A stretch of 36,303 bases of DNA. It comes from Cognatilysobacter segetis. GTDB lineage: Bacteria > Pseudomonadota > Gammaproteobacteria > Xanthomonadales > Xanthomonadaceae. Under the pieces are notes generated by a model, which had not been told where the DNA came from, made no database searches, and saw nothing but the letters and a program-made list of their open reading frames with translations. Location: NCBI RefSeq assembly GCF_004359965.1, contig NZ_SMRQ01000039.1, forward strand, positions 1 through 36,303. Reading direction: 5' to 3'. The first letter of the stretch is position 1, and every line of letters begins with the position of its first letter. Both the position numbers and the translations under genes were made by a program. Positions 17,517 to 25,752 of this stretch are shown in pieces.

Positions 17517-19508
17517 ATGGATGAGCCCACGCCCCCCACCGCAGCCACCGAATCGCTCCCGCAGATCGAGGGCTACCGGATGCTGCGCCGGCTCGGCCAG
17601 GGCGGCATGTCCACCGTGTACCTGGCCGACCAGGTCGCGCTCGGCCGCGAGGTGGCGATCAAGGTGATGGCGCCCCAGGCGCTGTCGGACGAGATCAGCC
17701 GCCGCCGCTTCGAGAACGAGGTTCGCACCATCGCGAGGCTCGAGCATCCGCACATCGTGCGCATCCACGAGCTGGGCCGCACGAAGGACGGGTTGCCGTA
17801 CTACTCGATGCCGCACCTGGCGCGCGGCCACCTCGGCGACCGCGACTACACGCGCGACGAGGCGGGCGCCGTCGACATCGCGCGCGCGCTGCTGTCCGCG
17901 CTGGAGTACGCGCATTCGCGCGGGGTCGTGCATCGCGACGTCAAGCCCGAGAACGTGCTGTTCGACGACGCCGGCCGCCCGTTGCTCGCGGATTTCGGCA
18001 TCGCGCTGCGTCGCGGCTACGGCCCGCGCGTGACCACGGCGGGCCTCGCCGTCGGCAGCACCGCGTACATGGCGCCCGAGCAGGCGCGCGGCGAGGAAGT
18101 CGACGGCCGCGTCGATCTGTACAGCCTTGGCGTCGTGCTGTGGGAAATGCTGGCGGGCCGCCTGCCGTACGAGGCGGGCGACGCGCTCTCCATGGCGATC
18201 GCGCACGCGCAGCAACCGATCCCGAAGCTGCCGCCGCACCTGCGTCACTGGCAGCGCTTCATGTACCGCGCGCTCGCCAAGTACCCGGACTCACGCTTCC
18301 AGAACGCGGCCGAGATGCGCGACGCGATGCTGGCGGTGCGTCCGCCCCGTTGGCTTCCCGCGTGGGAGCGCGCCCGGACCGTGCTCACCGGCCGCCCCGT
18401 GCGCTGGGGCGTGGCGGCCATCGCCGTGATCGCGCTGGGCGTGGCCGCCTGGCGGCTGGCGCCCGACGGCGCCGACGATTTCTTCCGCGCGGCACCGCAG
18501 CCGGCGCAGGCCGCAACGACGCCGGCACCGCAGGTGGCGGCCGATCCGACCGATCGCATGATGGTGCCGCTGCCCGGCGCGAACGTCGAAGTCGCGGTCG
18601 CGCGCGCCCGTGCCCAGATCGCGCGAGGCGCGCTGGTCTCGCCCGACGGCGACAACGCGCTCGCCACCGTCGTCGGCGCGTGGAACGAGGAACCGACCGA
18701 CGCGCGCGTGCGTGCGGTCGCTGGCGACCTCGAGTCCGCATTGCAGTCGCGCATTGCCGCCGCGGTGAGGGGTAACGACGATGCCAAGGCACGCGACCTC
18801 GCGACGCACCAGGTGCCCATCGCGCGGATGACCGCCGCGCCGGGCGTCACGCCGAAGGCCACGCTCGACGCCGACGTCAGGAAGGCGCTGCGCACCCGGC
18901 TCGACGACGCGCTCAAGCACAACGACGCCAAGCGCGCGCAGCAGACGCTGGCGCTGGCACGCGACCTCGCGCTGCCCGCCGCGGACGCCGCGCGCTGGAC
19001 CCGCGAGGTCGCCGCGGTGAAGGGCGCCCCCCGCGCCGCCGCGGGCGACGAAGTGGCCGACCTGGGTCGTGGCCGCGTCTCGCCGCATCCGGTCACGCGC
19101 GCCGAGTTCCAGCGCTTCGCCGACGCCACCCACCGTCCGCCCTCGCTTTGCCGCGAGCGCGCCTCGCTGCTGCGCGTGCTGTCGCCGCGTTCGTGGAAGT
19201 CGCCGGGCTTCGCGCAGGGTCCGGCCGATCCGGTGGTGTGCGTCTCGCTGCAGGACGCGGAGGCCTACGCGCTCTGGCTCGGTGAAGAAGCCGGCGGCAA
19301 GTTCCGCCTGCCCACGTCCGCGGAATCGTCGCGCACGCCGGCCGACACCGGCGGCCGCGCGATCAGCCTGTGGCTTCGCGACTGCGGCGCGGGATGCCTG
19401 CAGCGCGTGGTGACCGGGACGTCGTGGCGCGGTCGCAAGGCGCCGGAGGCGCTCGTCGCCAATCGCGGCTACGACGACGTCGGCTTCCGGTTGCTGCGCG
19501 AGCGCTGA
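17517..19508 (+). CDS. Membrane Ser/Thr protein kinase with periplasmic FGE-like domain
   Basis: The 663-residue protein has a Hanks-type kinase domain at about 19-280: glycine loop LGQGGMSTVY, catalytic lysine in VAIK (Lys49), HRDVKPEN (His139-Asp141), DFG (159-161) and an APE motif. All key residues are present, so it should be active. One transmembrane helix follows at about 298-315 (VAAIAVIALGVAAW), then an Ala-rich helical linker, then a C-terminal FGE/sulfatase-modifying-factor-like domain from about 515 (SPHPVTRAEFQRFADATH, SLQDAEAYALWLGEEAGGKFRLPTSAE, VTGTSWRG, NRGYDDVGFRLLRE). The membrane topology puts this last domain in the periplasm, where it may sense a ligand. A similar pairing is known in Pkn1-type kinases. 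Confidence 0.94.
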   Translation: MDEPTPPTAATESLPQIEGYRMLRRLGQGGMSTVYLADQVALGREVAIKVMAPQALSDEISRRRFENEVRTIARLEHPHIVRIHELGRTKDGLPYYSMPHLARGHLGDRDYTRDEAGAVDIARALLSALEYAHSRGVVHRDVKPENVLFDDAGRPLLADFGIALRRGYGPRVTTAGLAVGSTAYMAPEQARGEEVDGRVDLYSLGVVLWEMLAGRLPYEAGDALSMAIAHAQQPIPKLPPHLRHWQRFMYRALAKYPDSRFQNAAEMRDAMLAVRPPRWLPAWERARTVLTGRPVRWGVAAIAVIALGVAAWRLAPDGADDFFRAAPQPAQAATTPAPQVAADPTDRMMVPLPGANVEVAVARARAQIARGALVSPDGDNALATVVGAWNEEPTDARVRAVAGDLESALQSRIAAAVRGNDDAKARDLATHQVPIARMTAAPGVTPKATLDADVRKALRTRLDDALKHNDAKRAQQTLALARDLALPAADAARWTREVAAVKGAPRAAAGDEVADLGRGRVSPHPVTRAEFQRFADATHRPPSLCRERASLLRVLSPRSWKSPGFAQGPADPVVCVSLQDAEAYALWLGEEAGGKFRLPTSAESSRTPADTGGRAISLWLRDCGAGCLQRVVTGTSWRGRKAPEALVANRGYDDVGFRLLRER

Positions 19509-19528
19509 GCGGGCCGGCCGCGGCGACA

Positions 19529-19534
19529 TACAAT
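19529..19534 (+). promoter_or_regulatory. Putative -10 box of the DUF502 gene
   Basis: TACAAT ends 6 bases before the ATG at 19541, so transcription would begin at the A of the start codon. It is the best -10 match among the leaderless-type sites in this window; the -35 region is weak. Confidence 0.45.
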
Positions 19535-19540
19535 CGCCGC

Positions 19541-20197
19541 ATGGGCAAGACCAACCTGCAACGCCTCTTCCTCACGGGCCTGCTCACGCTGCTGCCGATC
19601 TGGCTCACGTGGGTCGTGGTCAAGTTCGTGTTCGTGCTGCTGTCGGACATGAGCCGCCCCATCATCGGACCGGGGCTGCAGAGCCTCGCGGCCGGGGCCC
19701 CGGCGCTCGCCTGGGTGGCGGGCCCGTGGGTGCAGAACGGGCTCGCGATGCTGGCCACGCTCGCCGTCATCCTGATGTCGGGAATGATGGCGCGGCGGGT
19801 GTTCGGGCAACGCATGCTTCGGTGGTTCGAAGCGCTGATCAAGCGCATCCCCTTCGCGAACATCATCTATGGCAGCGCGCGCCAGCTGCTCGACATCCTG
19901 CAGACCAAGCCCGACGGAACGCAGCGCGTGGTGCTCGTCGACTTCCCGCACAAGGAAATGAAGTCGATCGGCTTCGTGACCCGCGTCCTGCGCGAGCAGG
20001 GCACGGGCCGCGAGCTCGCCGCGGTGTACGTGCCGACGACGCCGAACCCGACGTCGGGCTACCTCGAGATCGTGCCGATCGAGAAGATCACGCCGACCGA
20101 CTGGACCGTCGACCAGGCGATGAGCTTCATCATTTCCGGCGGCGCGGTGTCGCCCGAATCGATTCCGTTCTCGGTCGGTCCGCGCGACCCGGCGTGA
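19541..20197 (+). CDS. DUF502 family membrane protein
   Basis: The 218-residue protein has two hydrophobic helices (LQRLFLTGLLTLLPIWLTWVVVKFVFVLL and LAMLATLAVILMSGMMARRVFG), then the DUF502 pattern IPFANIIYGSARQLLDI, RVVLVDFPHKEMKSIGFVT, AVYVPTTPNPTSGYLEIVP, and a C-terminal segment MSFIISGGAVSPESI. The family is widespread in bacteria and related to plant LIKE-COV proteins; its role is not established. It has no ribosome site before its ATG and follows the kinase by 32 bases. Confidence 0.92.
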   Translation: MGKTNLQRLFLTGLLTLLPIWLTWVVVKFVFVLLSDMSRPIIGPGLQSLAAGAPALAWVAGPWVQNGLAMLATLAVILMSGMMARRVFGQRMLRWFEALIKRIPFANIIYGSARQLLDILQTKPDGTQRVVLVDFPHKEMKSIGFVTRVLREQGTGRELAAVYVPTTPNPTSGYLEIVPIEKITPTDWTVDQAMSFIISGGAVSPESIPFSVGPRDPA

Positions 20198-20303
20198 GCA
20201 CGGGAACGGGCCCGACGACGCACAGCGCGCCTCCGGCGCCATGGCCCGCACGTGGCAGAGCGTCCGCAGGCGCACGCAACGTCTTCCAGCTCGGGGAACC
20301 TCG

Positions 20304-21095
20304 ATGAACGCGATCGCCGCCGATGGCCGGCCCCACGTACTCGACGATCGCGCCGTGCGCCTCTTCATCGGGCTCGCGGCGCTGTTCTGCGTCAACACCG
20401 TGCTGGCGGAATTCATCGGCGTGAAGATCTTCGCGCTCGAGGACACGCTCGGCGTCCGACCGTTCGAATGGCACCTGTTCGGCCAGAACGGCTCGCTCAG
20501 TTTCACCGCGGGCACGCTGCTGTGGCCGATCGTGTTCCTGATGACGGACGTCATCAACGAGTTCTACGGTCGACGCGGCGTGCGGATCATCTCGCTGCTC
20601 GCCGCCGGGCTGATCGTCTACGGCTTCGCCTTCGCATTCGCGGCGATCTCGCTCGCGCCTGCGGGCTGGTGGGTCGGCGCCGCGAAGGCGCAGGGCGTGG
20701 CGGACTACCAGGCCGCGTTCTCCGCCGTGTTCGGCCAGGGCCTGTGGACCATCGCCGGCTCGCTCGTCGCGTTCCTGCTCGGCCAGTTCATCGACGTCGC
20801 GGTGTTCCACCGCATCCGTCGCGCCACCGGGCATCGCGCGATCTGGCTGCGTTCCACCGGATCCACCGCGGTCTCGCAGCTCGTCGACAGCTTCGTCGTG
20901 CTCTACATCGCGTTCGTGCTCGGCCCGCAGCACTGGCCGATCGGACTGTTCCTCGCGGTCAGCACGGTCAACTACGTCTACAAGATGCTCGCGGCGGTCG
21001 CGATGATCCCGCTGATCTACGTGATGAAGGACGTGATGGTGCGCTACCTCGGGCCTGCGCGCGCCGAGCGGCTGCGGGCCGAAGCCGCGCACTGA
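20304..21095 (+). CDS. Queuosine precursor transporter (YhhQ/VUT family)
   Basis: The 263-residue membrane protein has six or more hydrophobic helices. It carries the family pattern LMTDVINEFYGRRGVRI and STAVSQLVDSFVVLYIAF, as in YhhQ, which imports 7-cyano- or 7-aminomethyl-7-deazaguanine for queuosine in tRNA. A cytoplasmic N-terminus of about 18 residues precedes the first helix. ATG 20304 was chosen with a GGGGA-like site in front; upstream in-frame ATG at 20241 lacks one. It could instead be a related vitamin uptake protein of the VUT family. Confidence 0.88.
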   Translation: MNAIAADGRPHVLDDRAVRLFIGLAALFCVNTVLAEFIGVKIFALEDTLGVRPFEWHLFGQNGSLSFTAGTLLWPIVFLMTDVINEFYGRRGVRIISLLAAGLIVYGFAFAFAAISLAPAGWWVGAAKAQGVADYQAAFSAVFGQGLWTIAGSLVAFLLGQFIDVAVFHRIRRATGHRAIWLRSTGSTAVSQLVDSFVVLYIAFVLGPQHWPIGLFLAVSTVNYVYKMLAAVAMIPLIYVMKDVMVRYLGPARAERLRAEAAH

Positions 21096-21172
21096 CCCGC
21101 ACCATGACTTCCGGCCTGCGAAGCGGGACCGGGGTCGACGCATGCTCCGCCGGTCCCCAGCCGGAGCCTCCC

Positions 21173-22981
21173 ATGTCCCTGCGTCCGCTCACCCTCGCCG
21201 TCGCGCTCGCCTTCGGCGTCGCCGCCCTGCCCGCCCTCGCCGCGCCCGCCGCGCCCGCCAAGGCGGCCGTTACGCAGTCCAAGGGCCAGAAGCTCGCCGC
21301 CATGTACGACCAGTACTGGGAGGAGCTGCTCCGGCTGAATCCGGTGCAGGCCACGTTCCAGGGCGATCCGCGCTTCAACGACCGCATGCCGAACTTCCTG
21401 TCGGCCGACTTCCGCAAGCAGTCGCACGACTTCACCGTCAAGTGGCTCGACGCGGTGCAGAAGGTCGGCAGCGACGGCCTCACCGGACAGGACCTGCTGA
21501 GCTACGAGATCTTCGTCGACGGCGCCAAGCGCTCGCTCGAGGGCGAACAGTTCCCCGACTGGATGATGCCGGTCAACCAGATGGGCAGCATCGCCAGCTA
21601 TGCCGCGATGTTCGGCTCGGGCACGGGCCCGCAGCCGTTCAAGACCGTCAAGGACTACGACAACTGGCTCAAGCGCGCCGCCGCGATGCCGACGCTTTTC
21701 GACACCGCAATCGCGAACATGCGCGAGGGCGTGAAGGCGGGCGTCGTGCAGCCGCGTGCGCTGATGGTCAAGGTCGTGCCGCAGCTCGACGCGCTGATCA
21801 ATGACGACCCGACCAAGACGCTGTTCTGGGGCCCGGTCGCGAACATGCCGAAGGACTTCAGCGCCGGCGATCGCGACCGCCTGACGAAGGCCTACCGCGC
21901 GATGATCACCGGGCAGATGATCCCGGCCTACAAGCGCCTGCGCGCCTACATCAACGACGAGTACCTGCCGAAGACGCGCGAAACGGTCGGCCTGGACGCG
22001 CTGCCGAACGGCCAGGCGTGGTACGCGTACGCCGCGCGCAACAGCACCACCACCACGCGCACGCCGGCGGAGATCCACCAGCTCGGCCTTGACGAGGTCG
22101 CGCGCATCCACGGCGAGATCCGCAAAGTGATGCAGGAGGTCGGCTTCAAGGGCTCGCTGCAGGACTTCTTCCAGTACATGCGCACCGAGCCGAAGTTCTC
22201 GTTCAAGACCGAGGACGAACTGCTCGCGTACTACCGCAGCCTCGAGCAGAAGGTGAACGCCGGCATTCCCAACCAGTTCTCGCTGGTGCCGAAGTCGCCG
22301 TTCGAGATCCGCCCGGTGGAAGCCTTCCGCGCGAAGTCCGCCGCGGGCGGCGAGTACCAGAGCCCGAGCGAGGACGGCAAGCGCCCCGGCATCTTCTACG
22401 TCAACACCTACGACCTGCCCACGCGCAAGCAGTGGGATGCCGAGGATCTGTACCTGCACGAGGCGATCCCGGGCCACCACTTCCAGATCGCGCTGCAGCA
22501 GGAACTGACGTCGATGCCGAAGTTCCGCCGCTTCGGCGGTGAGACTGCGTTCGCCGAAGGCTGGGGCCTCTACGCCGAGTCGCTGGGCAAGGACCTCGGC
22601 GTCTACCAGGATCCGTACTCCTACTTCGGCTACCTGCAGAACGAGCTGTGGCGCGCGATCCGCCTCGTCACGGATACCGGCCTGCACAGCAAGGGCTGGA
22701 GCCGCGACCAGGTGATCAAGTACATGCTCGACAACTCCGCCGAGAGCGAGACGCAGGCGACCGCCGAGGCCGAGCGCTACATCGCGTGGCCGAGCCAGGC
22801 GCTGGCCTACAAGTCCGGCGAACTCAAGATCAAGGAGCTGCGTGCGCGCGCCGAGCAGGCGCTCGGTCCGAAGTTCGACGTCCGCGAGTTCCACGCCGAA
22901 GTGCTGAAGGACGGCGCGGTGCCGCTGGACGTGCTCGACGCCAAGATCGACCGCTGGATCGCGGCCAAGAAAGCGTCCTGA
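21173..22981 (+). CDS. Secreted DUF885 zinc-peptidase-like protein
   Basis: The 602-residue protein has a Sec signal peptide (SLRPLTLAVALAFGVAALPALA, cleavage about residue 24) and a mature DUF885 domain. The metal-binding motif HEAIPGHHFQ is intact and the downstream FAEGWGLYAESLG supplies the usual second acidic region. DUF885 proteins are thought to be metallopeptidases; substrates are unknown. GGAG in front of the ATG serves as ribosome site. It is about 80 bases after the transporter gene and ends at a strong terminator. Its codon use and composition match its neighbours. Confidence 0.92.
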   Translation: MSLRPLTLAVALAFGVAALPALAAPAAPAKAAVTQSKGQKLAAMYDQYWEELLRLNPVQATFQGDPRFNDRMPNFLSADFRKQSHDFTVKWLDAVQKVGSDGLTGQDLLSYEIFVDGAKRSLEGEQFPDWMMPVNQMGSIASYAAMFGSGTGPQPFKTVKDYDNWLKRAAAMPTLFDTAIANMREGVKAGVVQPRALMVKVVPQLDALINDDPTKTLFWGPVANMPKDFSAGDRDRLTKAYRAMITGQMIPAYKRLRAYINDEYLPKTRETVGLDALPNGQAWYAYAARNSTTTTRTPAEIHQLGLDEVARIHGEIRKVMQEVGFKGSLQDFFQYMRTEPKFSFKTEDELLAYYRSLEQKVNAGIPNQFSLVPKSPFEIRPVEAFRAKSAAGGEYQSPSEDGKRPGIFYVNTYDLPTRKQWDAEDLYLHEAIPGHHFQIALQQELTSMPKFRRFGGETAFAEGWGLYAESLGKDLGVYQDPYSYFGYLQNELWRAIRLVTDTGLHSKGWSRDQVIKYMLDNSAESETQATAEAERYIAWPSQALAYKSGELKIKELRARAEQALGPKFDVREFHAEVLKDGAVPLDVLDAKIDRWIAAKKAS

Positions 22982-22999
22982 CGCACGCGCGACACCACG

Positions 23000-23033
23000 G
23001 AAAAAGGGCCGCACATGCGGCCCTTTTTCTTTT
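23000..23033 (+). terminator. Rho-independent terminator after the DUF885 gene
   Basis: A 13-bp stem (23000-23012 with 23017-23029, loop ACAT) contains an A run on its left arm and a T run on its right arm, followed by further Ts to 23033. The A and T runs could let it work on both strands. Confidence 0.85.
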
Positions 23034-23127
23034 GCGATCCGGCCCGCCGCGCTGACCCGCCGTCGCGAATCGCGCCTTGCGGTCAACCGCGCGCAGCGCG
23101 ATGCGTTAGCGCACATGGAGACCGACC

Positions 23128-24498
23128 ATGACGCCCGACGCCCGACTCGCCAGTGCCCACAACCGGTTCGGACTCGGTGCCCGCCCGGGCGACCTCGACC
23201 GGGCGGATGAGCCGCGCGCGCTCCTGATGCGCCAGCTCGCCGCCGCTTCGCCACCACCGGCGTTCGCCGCGCTTCCGCGCAGCACCGACTACCTGCATCG
23301 GGAAGCCGTGGCGCGCGACCGGCGGCGTCGCGCGAAGCGTGAGGACGACAGTGCTGCGCCGGCCGGCATGCGCGACGGCTTGCGGTCGATCGTGCGCGCC
23401 GAGCTCGACGCACGCTATTGCCATGCGGTGACGACACCCGACGGTTTCGCGGAGCGGCTCGTGCGTTTCTGGTCGAATCATTTCGCGGTCTCGATCGACA
23501 AGCGCCCCGCCCTCCTCTACGCCGCGCCGATGGAGCGCGAAGCGATCCGTCCCCGCGTGACCGGCCGCTTCGCGGATCTGCTGCTCGCGGTGGCGCAGCA
23601 TCCCGCGATGCTGCGTTACCTCGACAACGTGCGTTCGGTGGGCGACGACTCGCGCCTGGCGAACCGCCAGCGTGGCAAGCGGCGCCTCGGGCTCAACGAG
23701 AACCTCGCCCGCGAGATCCTCGAACTCCACACCCTCGGCGTCGACGGCGGCTACTCGCAGGCGGACGTGACCGAACTCGCGCGTTCGCTCACCGGCTGGA
23801 GCACGCCGCTGCCGCGCGAGACGCTCGATACCGCACCGGCATCGGCCTTCGTGTTCCGGCCGGACGCGCACGAAGGCGGCGCGCGCACCGTCCTGGGGCG
23901 CCGCTACGCCGCGGATGGCGTCGACCAGGCGAGCGCCGTCCTGGCGGACCTCGCCGTGCATCCGGCCACCGCCCGCCATGTGGCGACCAAGCTCGCGCGC
24001 CATTTCGTCGCCGACGATCCGCCGCGCGCGCTGGTCGACCGCATGACGGAGGCATGGCTGCGCAGCGGCGGTGCCCTCGGCGACGTCTACCGCACGATGA
24101 TCGAGGGCCCCGAGGCCTGGACCGGCGACGCGCGCAGTTTCAAGGCGCCCGACGACTTCCTCGTCTCGGCGCTGCGCGCGCTCGATGCCCCGCTTCCGAT
24201 CGCGCGCCTGCAGCCGGTGCTTGCGCAGCTCGGCGAACCCGCCTTCACGCCGAGGTCGCCAGCCGGCTTTCCGGACACCACCGCCGCGTGGAGCGGCGGC
24301 GACGCGCTGTTCAAGCGCATCCAGGCGGCGCAGCGCCTCGCGCAAATCGGACCCACGCCCGATCCGATCGCCGTCGCGCGCGGCGCGCTCGGCGCGCAGC
24401 TCGACGCGTCGACCGCCAGCGTGCTGCGCCGCGCCGAATCCGCACGCAGCGGGCTCGCGCTGCTGTTCGCGAGCCCGGCGTTCCAGTGGAGGACCTGA
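23128..24498 (+). CDS. DUF1800 family protein
   Basis: The 456-residue protein fits DUF1800 throughout: ASAHNRFGLGARPGD at the start, RFWSNHFAVSIDK, AQHPAMLRYLDNV, GLNENLAREILELHTLGVDGGYSQADVTELARSLTGW, and KLARHFVADDPP. The family is a predicted secreted helical protein nearly always paired with DUF1501; its function is unknown. Unlike many members it has no signal peptide: the conserved domain starts within ten residues of the ATG. GGAGA at 23117-23121 is 6 bases before the start. Its TGA overlaps the DUF1501 ATG by one base. Confidence 0.93.
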   Translation: MTPDARLASAHNRFGLGARPGDLDRADEPRALLMRQLAAASPPPAFAALPRSTDYLHREAVARDRRRRAKREDDSAAPAGMRDGLRSIVRAELDARYCHAVTTPDGFAERLVRFWSNHFAVSIDKRPALLYAAPMEREAIRPRVTGRFADLLLAVAQHPAMLRYLDNVRSVGDDSRLANRQRGKRRLGLNENLAREILELHTLGVDGGYSQADVTELARSLTGWSTPLPRETLDTAPASAFVFRPDAHEGGARTVLGRRYAADGVDQASAVLADLAVHPATARHVATKLARHFVADDPPRALVDRMTEAWLRSGGALGDVYRTMIEGPEAWTGDARSFKAPDDFLVSALRALDAPLPIARLQPVLAQLGEPAFTPRSPAGFPDTTAAWSGGDALFKRIQAAQRLAQIGPTPDPIAVARGALGAQLDASTASVLRRAESARSGLALLFASPAFQWRT

Positions 24499-25634
24499 TG
24501 GACCCGAGCCGACGTCGAGTCCTCGCCTTCGCCGGTGCGAGCGCGACACTCGCTGCATGGCCGCGCCTGCCGGCGCTGGGCGCGTCGCGCGACGACGACA
24601 CCCGCCTGCTCGTCGTGCTGCTGCGCGGTGGCCTCGACGGCCTGCATGCGCTGCCGCCGGTCGACGACCCCGACTACCGGCGGCTGCGGGGCGCGCTGGC
24701 CGTCCCCGATGCGCTGCCGGCGAACGGCGGCTTCGGTTTGCATCCGTCGCTCGCCTTCGCGTCGACGCTGTTTGCCTCGCGCCAATTGCTGCCGGTCGTG
24801 GCCATCGCGCCGCCGTATCGCGGCCGCTCGCATTTCGAAGCGCAGGACAACGTCGAGAGCGGCAGCGACGCCGCGACACACCTTCCGACCGGCTGGCTCA
24901 GTCGCGCGGCCGGCGTGATGGCGGGGCCGGACGCGCTGGCGATCGCCGCCGTCGCGCCATTGTCCGCGCGCGGGCCTGGCCGGGTGCGCACATGGTCGCC
25001 GCCCTTCGCCGACGAGGTCGAGCCGATGCTGCTGGAGCGCCTGCAGATGCTCTACGCCGCCGACGCGGCCCTCGCGCCCGCCTTTGCCGACGCGATGCAG
25101 CGCAGCGCCGATGCGACGGGACGCGCCGTGCTGCGCCTGCCGGACGCGATGCGCGCGGCCGGTGACTTCATGTCGAGGCCCGACGGTGCACGGCTCGCGT
25201 TCATCGAGGACACGGGATGGGACAGCCACGGCGGGCAGGCGCTGCAGTTGCGTCGCAAGCTGGCCGAGCTGGACGCCGGGTTGTCCGCGTTCCACGCGTC
25301 CGGCGGATCGGTCTGGGCGCGCAGCGCGATCGCGGTCGTGACCGAATTCGGCCGCACCGCGGCCGCCAACGGCACCGGCGGCACCGACCACGGCACCGGC
25401 GGGATCGCCTTCCTGGCCGGCGGGGCGGTGCGCGGCGGCCGCATCGCGGGCGACTGGCCCGGCCTGTCGCCGAATGCCCTCTTCGAAGGCCGCGACCTGC
25501 GGGCCACCGCCGATCTGCGTGCCATGTTCAAGGGCCTGCTGGTCGACCACCTGCGGCTGCCGCTGCGCGCCGTCGAGGCCCGCGTGTTCCCCGACAGCGT
25601 CGCGGTCGGCGCCATGCGCGATCTCGTCGGCTGA
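24498..25634 (+). CDS. DUF1501 family Tat-exported protein
   Basis: The 378-residue protein starts with a twin-arginine signal (PSRRRVLAFAGASATLAAW), so it should be exported folded. The mature part has the DUF1501 (alkaline phosphatase superfamily-like) motifs: VVLLRGGLDGLHALPPVDDPDY, FEAQDNVESG, TGWDSHGGQ, VTEFGRT and GGTDHGTGG. The metal-ligand-type Asp and His residues of these motifs are all present. Its enzymatic role is unknown. The start overlaps the DUF1800 stop (TGATG), which fixes the start and implies one protein per partner from one message. Confidence 0.94.
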   Translation: MDPSRRRVLAFAGASATLAAWPRLPALGASRDDDTRLLVVLLRGGLDGLHALPPVDDPDYRRLRGALAVPDALPANGGFGLHPSLAFASTLFASRQLLPVVAIAPPYRGRSHFEAQDNVESGSDAATHLPTGWLSRAAGVMAGPDALAIAAVAPLSARGPGRVRTWSPPFADEVEPMLLERLQMLYAADAALAPAFADAMQRSADATGRAVLRLPDAMRAAGDFMSRPDGARLAFIEDTGWDSHGGQALQLRRKLAELDAGLSAFHASGGSVWARSAIAVVTEFGRTAAANGTGGTDHGTGGIAFLAGGAVRGGRIAGDWPGLSPNALFEGRDLRATADLRAMFKGLLVDHLRLPLRAVEARVFPDSVAVGAMRDLVG

Positions 25635-25666
25635 CGCCGCCGGCCCGTTTTCCGCGCGGCAGAAAG

Positions 25667-25701
25667 CGAAACGCCGCCGGCCCAGGGCCGACGGCGTTTC
25701 G
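25667..25701. terminator. Long hairpin between the DUF1501 gene and rhlE
   Basis: A 17-bp inverted repeat (25667-25683 with 25685-25701) with one mismatch lies between convergent genes. It has no long T tract on the plus strand, although the stem itself ends in TTTCG; it could end transcription on either strand. Confidence 0.5.
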
Positions 25702-25752
25702 TCATCGCAGCGTAAGCGTCGCGGCGGGGGCCGCGACACGGGCTAGGCGAAC

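Noticed and set aside
21044-23437. 797-codon open frame on the minus strand opposite the DUF885 gene
   Set aside because: Antisense to a well-supported secreted protein and without recognisable motifs.
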